NCBI RefSeq assembly: GCF_003234795.2
Contig: NZ_CP126268.1
Span: 1,612,001 to 1,676,000 of the forward strand
DNA: 64,000 nucleotides
Direction: 5' to 3'
Source: Curtobacterium sp. MCLR17_032
GTDB lineage: Bacteria; Actinomycetota; Actinomycetes; Actinomycetales; Microbacteriaceae
The notes below the pieces were generated by a model. The model was not told the origin of the DNA and searched no databases. It saw only the letters and a list, made by a program, of their open reading frames with translations. The position numbers were made by a program, and so were the translations under genes. Shown here piece after piece: positions 16,818 to 23,111 of the stretch. The first letter of the stretch is position 1, and each line of letters begins with the position of its first letter.

Positions 16818-17786
16818 TCAGCCGAACAGCTCGCGCAGCCGGGGGAGCGTGTCGGCGTCCTCGTGCGGACCGCCGCCCTCGTGGCCGTTGTACTCCCAGA
16901 CGGTGATCTCCTTCGGCCCCGCCCACGCGTTGTACGCGGCGTACACGGTCGACGGTGGGCAGATCGGGTCCATCAGCGCGACCGAGAACCACGCCGGGGC
17001 GGTCGCGCGGGCGGCGTGCAGCACCCCGTCGAAGTAGGCGAGCGTACCGAACACCCGGTCCGTCGCGGTGCGGTGCGTCGCCAGGTAGTCGACCAGCTCG
17101 TGGTACGGGTAGGCGTCGGTGATCTGCGTCGCGTGTCGGTGGTCGCACAGGAACGGCACGCGCGGGAAGACCCCGGCCAGCCCCTCGACCAGACCGGCGA
17201 CGGCGATCGCCAGGCCACCGCCCTGGCTGCCGCCGAGGACCGCGATCCGGTCGCTGTCGATCAGGTCGAGGTCGCGTGCGGCATCCACGGCACGGACGGC
17301 GTCGGTGGTCAGGCGCCGGTAGTAGTAGGTCTCGGGGGACTCGATCCCGCGCGTCATGACCCCGGGGATCGCGGGACCGGACCCGTCCGGGTCGGGGGTG
17401 TCGCCGGTGGCCCAGCCCGAGCCCTGCCCGCGGGTGTCCATGAGCAGGTGCGCGACGCCGGCGGAGGCCCAGAGCAGCCGCTCGGTGGGCAGGCCACGAC
17501 CGCCGCCGTAGCCGATGTACTCGACGACGGCGGGGAGCGGTGCGTCGGCACTGCTGCCGGCCGGGACGGTGAGCCACGCGGCGATGCGCTGCCCGTCCCA
17601 GCCGGCGAACGAGACGTCGTAGGTGTCGACGGTGGTCAGGCCCGTGTCGACCCGGTCGGCCTGGACCGCGATCGGGTGTTCGCGCGCCGCGGTGAGGGTG
17701 CGTCGCCAGAATTCGTCGAAGTCGTCCGGTTCGGCGACGCTGCCGCGGTACGAGGTGAGGTCGGGTCCGGTGATGTCGGTGTACAC
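16818..17786 (-). CDS. acetyl xylan esterase / cephalosporin-C deacetylase family hydrolase
   Basis: 322-residue alpha/beta hydrolase of the AXE1 (CE7) family, which removes acetyl groups from xylo-oligosaccharides and other small acetyl esters. Family marks are R-G-Q-G (oxyanion region), the nucleophile in G-G-S-Q-G-G-G, the catalytic Asp in L-M-D-P-I-C-P-P-S-T, and the catalytic His in N-G-H-E-G-G-G. There is no signal peptide, consistent with cytoplasmic CE7 enzymes. The GTG at 17786 gives the usual family length; the open frame upstream is not protein-like. Confidence 0.88.
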   Translation of the reverse strand: MYTDITGPDLTSYRGSVAEPDDFDEFWRRTLTAAREHPIAVQADRVDTGLTTVDTYDVSFAGWDGQRIAAWLTVPAGSSADAPLPAVVEYIGYGGGRGLPTERLLWASAGVAHLLMDTRGQGSGWATGDTPDPDGSGPAIPGVMTRGIESPETYYYRRLTTDAVRAVDAARDLDLIDSDRIAVLGGSQGGGLAIAVAGLVEGLAGVFPRVPFLCDHRHATQITDAYPYHELVDYLATHRTATDRVFGTLAYFDGVLHAARATAPAWFSVALMDPICPPSTVYAAYNAWAGPKEITVWEYNGHEGGGPHEDADTLPRLRELFG

Positions 17787-17929
17787 GTTCCGACCCTGGC
17801 ACGGCGTCCCGCTCGGCGGAAGGTGACCGCTGTGGATCGGACCGGATCGGACCGGAGCAGACCGCGAGCGTCGGCTGAGCGTCCACTCGGGCCACTGCCG
17901 GATCCGCCCGACGTCCCCTACGCTGCATC

Positions 17930-17944
17930 TGAGAACCGATCTCA
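17930..17944. promoter_or_regulatory. inverted repeat upstream of the His-rich mini-protein
   Basis: TGAGA-ACCGA-TCTCA lies between a possible -10 (TACGCT, 17918-17923) and the ribosome-binding site GAAAGGA, i.e. over the expected transcription start. It may be an operator; a metal regulator would suit the downstream gene but no consensus was matched. Confidence 0.35.
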
Positions 17945-17960
17945 CGAAAGGACGGCAACC

Positions 17961-18146
17961 ATGACCGACACCACTCCCGAGACGCCCCAGGCCGACGAGC
18001 ACCGCGTCGCCGAACACGGCGTCGCCGAGCACGACCACGAGCAGGACGGCGGCGAGCACGCGCAGGTCGAGCACGGCGACCACGTCGACTTCGTGCACGA
18101 CGGCCACCGTCACGCGCGTCACGAGGACCACTACGACGAGCACTGA
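17961..18146 (+). CDS. small histidine-rich protein
   Basis: 61-residue acidic protein with 14 His, ending in H-G-D-H-V-D-F-V-H-D-G-H-R-H-A-R-H-E-D-H-Y-D-E-H. This C-terminal motif recurs in short actinobacterial proteins that databases sometimes label zinc transporter permease, but it has no membrane segment and cannot be a permease. The His/Asp clusters suggest buffering or chaperoning of Zn, Ni or Cu in the cytoplasm (inference). ATG with GAAAGGA ribosome-binding site. It is monocistronic, with a 15-bp hairpin after the stop. Confidence 0.75.
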   Translation: MTDTTPETPQADEHRVAEHGVAEHDHEQDGGEHAQVEHGDHVDFVHDGHRHARHEDHYDEH

Positions 18147-18191
18147 TCCTCGCTGGTGACGCCCGGCGCTGATCGTGGCGCGGGCGCCTGC

Positions 18192-18236
18192 CGGACGGGA
18201 GGCGCGGTGCCGGACCGGTGTCGCGCCTCCCGTCCG
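18192..18236 (+). terminator. 15-bp perfect hairpin after the His-rich gene
   Basis: Arms 18192-18206 and 18222-18236 are exact reverse complements around a 15-nt loop, 45 bp after the stop codon. Same GGAGGC core as the hairpin at 5852. No T tract. Confidence 0.7.
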
Positions 18237-18256
18237 CTGTGGGTGCCGTCAGGTGT

Positions 18257-18306
18257 GGTTGACGCGGTTGTCGACGGGCGAGTACCGTTGGGTTGACACG
18301 GTTGAC
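18257..18306 (+). promoter_or_regulatory. promoter and candidate operator of the RES toxin-antitoxin operon
   Basis: TTGACG (18259-18264), 18 nt, TACCGT (18283-18288) form a plausible promoter. Two pairs of heptamers repeat with a 9-bp period around it: GGTTGAC at 18257 and GGTTGTC at 18266, then GGTTGAC at 18291 and again at 18300. Sites bracketing the -10 are what autoregulation by an antitoxin would need. Confidence 0.55.
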
Positions 18307-18318
18307 GAGAGGGGCCTG

Positions 18319-18870
18319 ATGGAGTCGACACTGCACCGCACGCGATCCGCGGCCGAGGAGCTGAGCCCGGCCGAGTCCGCGCTGCTGCAGGCGCTGACCG
18401 AGCGGATCCGCCTGGGCGAGGCGGACGCCGCCCTCACCGACACCGCGGACGTCGATGCGTTGGCCGAGCGGATGCTTGCCGCGCTGCCGACCGTCAAGCA
18501 CGAGACCGACGCGCTGATCGGCCCGTTCTACGACACCGCCTCGTTGGCGAACTGGCGGGGGGTCACCCGGCAGGCGATCCACAAGGCGACCCAGAAGCGC
18601 GACCTGATCGGTCTGAAGATCGGCGACGGCACCCGAGTCTTCCCCGCGTTCCAGTTCGGTCGGACCGGGACGCCGCTGCCGCACCTGCGCGACGTGCTCG
18701 ACCTCATCGACCGCGACGCGATCGACCCCTGGGGCAGTGCGCTCTGGCTCAACACGGTCGCCGACGAGTTCGGCGGGACGACCGCCGCGCAGGCACTCCG
18801 CGACGGGCGGGTCGAACCGGTCCTGATCGCCGCTCGCCGAGCCGCCCACGCCTGGCATGCCGACGCCTGA
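18319..18870 (+). CDS. antitoxin-like protein of a RES toxin-antitoxin pair
   Basis: 183 residues. A helical N-terminal region leads to L-A-N-W-R-G-V-T-R-Q-A-I-H-K-A-T-Q-K-R-D, which looks like a helix-turn-helix. The C-terminal part (W-L-N-T-V-A-D-E-F-G-G-T-T-A-A-Q-A-L-R-D) resembles the DUF2384/MbcA-type toxin-binding module. Its stop codon overlaps the RES gene start by 14 nt, the gene order typical of such pairs. It should neutralise the toxin and repress the operon. ATG with GAGAGGGG. Confidence 0.7.
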   Translation: MESTLHRTRSAAEELSPAESALLQALTERIRLGEADAALTDTADVDALAERMLAALPTVKHETDALIGPFYDTASLANWRGVTRQAIHKATQKRDLIGLKIGDGTRVFPAFQFGRTGTPLPHLRDVLDLIDRDAIDPWGSALWLNTVADEFGGTTAAQALRDGRVEPVLIAARRAAHAWHADA

Positions 18871-19537
18871 GCGGGAACCGGCGCGGACCGACGTCGCGCA
18901 GCTGCCACCGGCCGACGACCTCGACCTGACCGGCTTCCCGGCTGCCGAGTCGCGCGGGACGACGTTCTACCGGGCCAAGCGGCACGACCGCGGGGCGTGG
19001 TGGTTCGCATCGACACCCGCCGACGCCGACGGCGTGGACGGCGGCCGGTTCGACCTCGCCGACCCGCGGGGCACCTGCTACTGGGCGGACTCGGTCGAGG
19101 TCGCGGTGCGCGAACGGCTCGCCCACCACACGCTCCACACGAACACCGTGTTCGCCGCACGGGCGCGCGAGATGGTCGTCGTGGCGGCCCGGGCCTCCCG
19201 GGGGCGACGCTTCGCCGACGTCACGGACCCGGCCGCCGTGCGGTCGGGGGTCGGCGCGGAACTGCAGACGATGGGGGACTACCGCGTCCCACAGGCCTGG
19301 GCCCGGGCGTTCGACGCGGTCGGGTTCGCCGGCGTCCGCTACAGCACCCGGTTCACCAGCGCCGCTGCGGCCAATGCGTGGGCGGTGTTCGGCGACGCCG
19401 GCATCCCCCGGAAGCCCCGGCCGGAGCGGGTCCACCGGGACGGCATCGCCGCGTGTCGGGAGTCCGGCATCCGGGTGCTCGAGGACGGCTCGCAGGCCGG
19501 ACCGGAGCGGTTCACGTTCGTCACGCCGCCGCGCTGA
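18857..19537 (+). CDS. RES domain toxin
   Basis: 226 residues. The RES domain is recognised by F-Y-R-A-K-R-H-D-R-G, W-W-F-A-S, G-G-R-F-D-L and V-A-V-R-E-R-L-A, in that order over residues 37-100, giving the Arg, Glu and Ser-type positions the family is named for. Characterised RES toxins such as MbcT destroy NAD+ by phosphorolysis or hydrolysis. It overlaps and follows the antitoxin-like gene. The length is larger than many RES toxins (150-190 residues), with an N-terminal extension of about 30 residues. Confidence 0.8.
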   Translation: MPTPEREPARTDVAQLPPADDLDLTGFPAAESRGTTFYRAKRHDRGAWWFASTPADADGVDGGRFDLADPRGTCYWADSVEVAVRERLAHHTLHTNTVFAARAREMVVVAARASRGRRFADVTDPAAVRSGVGAELQTMGDYRVPQAWARAFDAVGFAGVRYSTRFTSAAAANAWAVFGDAGIPRKPRPERVHRDGIAACRESGIRVLEDGSQAGPERFTFVTPPR

Positions 19538-19585
19538 GGGACACCGCTCCCGCTGCTGTCGGTGGCTCGTCCTACCGTGCGGGTC

Positions 19586-20566
19586 GTGGCCGAACCAGTG
19601 GATGCGTGGTGGCGCCGCCGACAGTGGTCGCGCGGTGTCCCGGTGCCGTACGCCGTGGGCGAGTTCCGCGCCGAGTGGGCGTCGTGGCCCGTCCTGGTCC
19701 GGCAGTACCACCCGGACTGGAACGCGGGCGTCGTCCTGACCCAGATCCCGCCGGCCGCCGACGTGCTGTTGACGTGGGAGTGCGACGTCGGTCACGTCTT
19801 CGTCGCCACCCCCAGCGAGCAGCGGTCGCGTCCTGGTCGTGAGCGCCGTCGGTCGGTCTGGTGCCCGGAATGCGCCGTCCTCGCCCAGCCCCAGCGGTGG
19901 CCGGTGCTGCCCGAGGACTGGCCGTCCGCTGTCCCGGTCCCGCAGCGCGCTGTGCGGTCGAGCGGGCGACAGACCCTGCCGGCCGCGCCTGCTCGGGGAC
20001 TGCCGGGAGGCGCGGTCGCCTCGTCGCGCCGGACGCCCGCCCGCACGCGCACCGGCAGCACGGCCGGCCGCGGGCGCAGTACCCGGACGGGCGCGCCCCG
20101 GACGATCTGCCCGAAGACCCCGCGGCTGCCGTCGGGGGAGTCGTTCGTTTGCCAGTGCGCGCCGGCGCCGGCCTCCGCGGTCGAAGCCGAGCTCCGCGCC
20201 GGGCTGCGCGCCCGCCTGGACCTGACGTTCGAGCACACCGCGATCCGCCTCGACCGGCCGTTCCACGAGCACGTCGAGGTCTGGCCGGACATCATCCTGC
20301 CGGAGCTGCGCGTCGCGATCGAGTACGACTCCACCGGCCGGCACGGGCTCGAGCACGTGGGTTCGCGCGAGGAGTCCGACCGCCGGAAGGACCGCGCCAC
20401 CCGGGCCGTCGGGTGGGAGGTCGTCCGGATCCGCACGGGTCGTCTGCCCGTCCTCGGCCCGTGGGACCTGCAGGAGTCCGGGGTGTCCGGCCGCACGATC
20501 GACCGGCTCGTCGACGTCCTCCGCGAGATCCGCGGCCCGCTGTTCGTCGACGCCTACGCGCGCTGA
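19586..20566 (+). CDS. treble-clef zinc finger fused to a restriction-endonuclease-like domain
   Basis: 326 residues. The N-terminal part has W-E-C-D-V-G-H-V-F plus W-C-P-E-C, a zinc-binding treble clef as in DUF4379-type proteins. A low-complexity Arg/Ser/Gly linker (about residues 120-180) follows. The C-terminal part has E-H-V-E-V-W-P-D-I-I-L-P, V-A-I-E-Y-D-S, and D-R-R-K-D-R-A-T-R-A-V-G-W-E-V-V-R-I-R, the D...ExD/K pattern of DUF559/Vsr-like PD-(D/E)XK nucleases. Start taken as the GTG at 19586, since TACCGT lies 7 nt upstream; an in-frame GTG at 19562 exists. DNA repair or defence is a possible role; no partner is known. Confidence 0.7.
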   Translation: MAEPVDAWWRRRQWSRGVPVPYAVGEFRAEWASWPVLVRQYHPDWNAGVVLTQIPPAADVLLTWECDVGHVFVATPSEQRSRPGRERRRSVWCPECAVLAQPQRWPVLPEDWPSAVPVPQRAVRSSGRQTLPAAPARGLPGGAVASSRRTPARTRTGSTAGRGRSTRTGAPRTICPKTPRLPSGESFVCQCAPAPASAVEAELRAGLRARLDLTFEHTAIRLDRPFHEHVEVWPDIILPELRVAIEYDSTGRHGLEHVGSREESDRRKDRATRAVGWEVVRIRTGRLPVLGPWDLQESGVSGRTIDRLVDVLREIRGPLFVDAYAR

Positions 20567-20713
20567 CGGGCGTCCGTCCGGGCTCGGCTCAGCCGGCTGG
20601 GTCGCCGCACAACGAGAACCGGTCCGTGCCAGGGGCCCCCGCGGTGCGAACCGGTTCCGGTGGTGCGTGTCCAAGCCGAACCGACGCAGCGCGAGCCGGG
20701 CCGGCGCGAGCCG

Positions 20714-20734
20714 AGCCGGCCCGGGCCGCCGGCT
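20714..20734. terminator. hairpin between convergent nuclease-like genes
   Basis: AGCCGGC (20714-20720) pairs with GCCGGCT (20728-20734) around a 7-nt loop, adjoining the stop codon of the minus-strand gene. The rest of 20567-20713 contains further short GC-rich repeats, among them GAACCGG/CCGGTTC at 20616 and 20651, but no gene. Confidence 0.4.
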
Positions 20735-21309
20735 CAGCCCCGCAGCGCCAGCGCCTCGCTCATCCACCGCGTGTGCAGCGCCCACGGGTCCGGCACACCG
20801 GCGGCCACGACGTCGACGTGCGCCAGCAGCTCCGGCGTCACCCGGAACCATTCGGTGCCCGGGTACCGCGAGGCGGCGAACTCCGCGTGCCGCTGCCGCT
20901 CGAGGGAACGGTCACCGCGCTCGAACCCGAGCAGGTCCTGGTGGGCGATCCGACCGAGGCGCTGCCGCGGGTTCGCGGTCGTGCCGATCTTGACCCGGTC
21001 GCCGGTGTCGTCGCGCATCCGCAGGTAGTACACGACGTCGACCCGCGGCGCGCCGAGCTCACCGTCCGGCACGTCCCCGAAGCGCCACTCGCAGACGGCG
21101 CAGACCGAGCCGGACGGGAACCGCACCCCGATGCGACCGCCGCAGACCAAGCACGGCCCGGGCAAGAGGTCCTCGACCCCGACGTGCTCGGCCGCGAACT
21201 CGGCGACCAGGGTGACGTGTCCGGTGCACAGCGGCACCGGGGCCTCGGGGGAAACCACTGCCGTGCAGCCGGGGACGCAGCAGCGCGCGGGACTCTCCGA
21301 CCGGACCAT
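20734..21309 (-). CDS. zinc-finger protein with GIY-YIG (T5orf172-type) nuclease domain
   Basis: 191 residues. Two cysteine clusters come first: C-C-V-P-G-C with C-T-G-H, then C-L-V-C-G-G-R with C-A-V-C. The C-terminal half has Y-Y-L-R-M-R-D, V-K-I-G-T-T-A-N-P-R-Q-R, and W-F-R-V-T-P-E-L, the layout of the T5orf172/MUG113 branch of GIY-YIG nucleases, including the Arg of P-R-Q-R and a downstream Glu. The start at the ATG 21309 is chosen because TAGCGT lies 7 nt upstream. It faces the other nuclease-like gene (convergent, 167 bp apart). Biological role unknown. Confidence 0.75.
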   Translation of the reverse strand: MVRSESPARCCVPGCTAVVSPEAPVPLCTGHVTLVAEFAAEHVGVEDLLPGPCLVCGGRIGVRFPSGSVCAVCEWRFGDVPDGELGAPRVDVVYYLRMRDDTGDRVKIGTTANPRQRLGRIAHQDLLGFERGDRSLERQRHAEFAASRYPGTEWFRVTPELLAHVDVVAAGVPDPWALHTRWMSEALALRG

Positions 21310-21365
21310 GCTCGGCACGCTACCGACGGCCACCGACGCCGCCGGGTCGGTGGGGGCTGCCGGGC

Positions 21366-22211
21366 TCAGTCCTCGAAGACCACGCCGATCGGTTCGCGCT
21401 TCTCCTCCTGGAACCGGTCCTCGGCGCGTCCGAGCGCCCAGTACGCCGACAGCGACAGGTCGGCCTTCTCGAGCCCCCAGTCGTCCTGCAACACCCGACG
21501 GATCGCCTTCACCGCGGCCCGCTCGCCGTGTGCGAAGACGCTCACCGGACGGGAGGCGCGGGGCAGCTCCCGGGTCGCCGCCAGCAGCAGCGTGCCCGGC
21601 TCGGCACCCGCCGCGTCGCGGTGCAGCCAGCGCAGCTCGACGCCGGTCGGGTGCACGAGCGGCTGTTCGTCGGCGGGACCGGCCACCTCGACCAGGGCGA
21701 CACCCGTGGCGGACGGGAGCATGGCCTCCAGGGCGGCGCCGATCGCGGGCAGGGCGCTGTCGTCACCGAGCAGCACGTGGGTGACCTCGGGGTCCGTGGA
21801 GGGTGCCCAGCCGCCGCCCGGACCGGACAGCGCGATGCGGTCGCCGGGGCGGGCCGCCGCGGCCCAGGGTCCGGCGAGGCCGTCGGTGCCGTGCACGACG
21901 AAGTCGATCGCGATGGTCCGGGTGACGGGGTCGACGGCGCGGACGGTGTAGGTGCGGCGAGCGGGCAGGTCCGACTTCGGCATCGTGGCGCGGAGGGCGT
22001 CGAGGTCGTACGGCGGCTGCAGGCCGGTACCCGGCTTCGGCAGCATGAGCTTGACGTACTTGTCGGTGGTCGCCAGGCGTTCGGGGTCGGCGTGCTCGAT
22101 GAACGCGTCGTACCCGGGGCCGCCCAGGTGGAGGCGGACCATGTGCGGGCTGAGGCGCTCGGTGCGGTCGACGACCAGGACGTGCTGCGGGCGGTTCGGC
22201 TTCGGGCTCAT
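21366..22211 (-). CDS. siderophore-interacting protein (FAD-dependent ferric-siderophore reductase)
   Basis: 281 residues of the ViuB/YqjH family. The FAD-binding motif A-R-R-T-Y-T-V-R is near residue 85, the NAD(P)H-binding half includes L-L-G-D-D-S-A-L-P-A-I, and the family tail S-A-Y-W-A-L-G-R-A-E-D is present. It would reduce Fe(III)-siderophore in the cytoplasm and release iron. ATG at 22211 with AGGAGG 11 nt upstream. It is divergent from heme oxygenase, and both share the IdeR/DtxR-type box at 22270-22288, so it should be induced by iron starvation. Confidence 0.9.
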   Translation of the reverse strand: MSPKPNRPQHVLVVDRTERLSPHMVRLHLGGPGYDAFIEHADPERLATTDKYVKLMLPKPGTGLQPPYDLDALRATMPKSDLPARRTYTVRAVDPVTRTIAIDFVVHGTDGLAGPWAAAARPGDRIALSGPGGGWAPSTDPEVTHVLLGDDSALPAIGAALEAMLPSATGVALVEVAGPADEQPLVHPTGVELRWLHRDAAGAEPGTLLLAATRELPRASRPVSVFAHGERAAVKAIRRVLQDDWGLEKADLSLSAYWALGRAEDRFQEEKREPIGVVFED

Positions 22212-22269
22212 CGGTGGACGAGCCTCCTTTCCTGGGTCTTCCCGCCGGAGGGTGACGACGGACACCTTG

Positions 22270-22288
22270 TGAGGTTAGCCTCACCTCA
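22270..22288. promoter_or_regulatory. IdeR/DtxR iron box
   Basis: The 19-bp site TGAGGTTAGCCTCACCTCA matches the DtxR/IdeR consensus (TWAGGTTAGSCTAACCTWA) at 16 of 19 positions and is itself nearly palindromic. It contains TAGCCT, the predicted -10 of the leaderless heme oxygenase gene, and its last base is the A of that gene's ATG. Binding of Fe-IdeR would block the promoter directly and probably also the divergent reductase gene. Confidence 0.85.
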
Positions 22289-22956
22289 TGAGCACGAACG
22301 TCGTCCCGTTCTCCGAGGCCCTGCGGGTCCGGACACGGCGCTCGCACGGGGTCACGGCCGGCCACGGCTTCATGCACGACCTGGCGGAGGGCCGGTGTGA
22401 CGTCGCCGACTACGCGACGCTCCTCGGGCAGTACGCCTTCGTCTACGACGCGCTCGAGTGCGCAGCCGACCGGATGGCCGACCACCCGGTCGCCGCCCCG
22501 TTCGTGACCAGCCGACTGACGCGCATGCCGGGCATCCGCGCGGACCTGGAGTTCCTGGTCGGCCCGGACTGGGACGAGCTGCTCACCCCGCTGCCCGCCA
22601 CGACGGCATACGTCCGGCGACTCAACGAGGTCGCGGCGACGTGGCCCGGCGGGTTCGTCGCCCACCACTACACGCGCTACCTCGGCGACCTGACCGGCGG
22701 TCACGCCATCGGACGCCTGCTCGCCGACCAGTTCGGCTTCGAGACCAACGGTGTCCTGCTCTGGATCTTCGACCAGGTCGCCGACCCCGCCGCGTTCTCC
22801 GACACGTACCGCGCCGAACTCGACGCGGCGCCGTGGAGCGACGACGAGCGGGAGCGCGTGATCGCGGAGGTGGAGCTGGCCTACCGGCTGGACGCCGGGC
22901 TGCTCGCCGCGGTGGACGGGATGCGTCTGCCGTCCGCCCTCGCCGACCCGGCCTGA
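22288..22956 (+). CDS. biliverdin-producing heme oxygenase (HmuO-type)
   Basis: 222 residues. The proximal heme ligand is the His in R-R-S-H (residue 20), and the distal-helix signature R-Y-L-G-D-L-T-G-G is near residue 131. It oxidises heme to biliverdin, CO and Fe2+, using electrons that a reductase must supply. The divergent siderophore-interacting protein, likewise under the iron box, fits an iron-acquisition module. The ATG begins on the last base of the IdeR box, with TAGCCT 6 nt upstream, so the mRNA is predicted to be leaderless. Confidence 0.9.
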   Translation: MSTNVVPFSEALRVRTRRSHGVTAGHGFMHDLAEGRCDVADYATLLGQYAFVYDALECAADRMADHPVAAPFVTSRLTRMPGIRADLEFLVGPDWDELLTPLPATTAYVRRLNEVAATWPGGFVAHHYTRYLGDLTGGHAIGRLLADQFGFETNGVLLWIFDQVADPAAFSDTYRAELDAAPWSDDERERVIAEVELAYRLDAGLLAAVDGMRLPSALADPA

Positions 22957-23111
22957 GCCGGGCTGATCCGGCCTGACCCGGGCGGATCCGGGTCGCGCCG
23001 CGGTCCGAGCCAGCCGCACCAGGCCGTCCGGACGGTCGTCGTCACGTGACGTCGGCGCCCGGTACGCTGCTGCCACGCCGGGACAGCCCGGACCGACCCG
23101 GGAAGGACGAG

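Noticed and set aside
17961..18146. Zinc transporter permease, the label often given to such proteins
   Set aside because: 61 hydrophilic residues with no membrane segment cannot form a permease.
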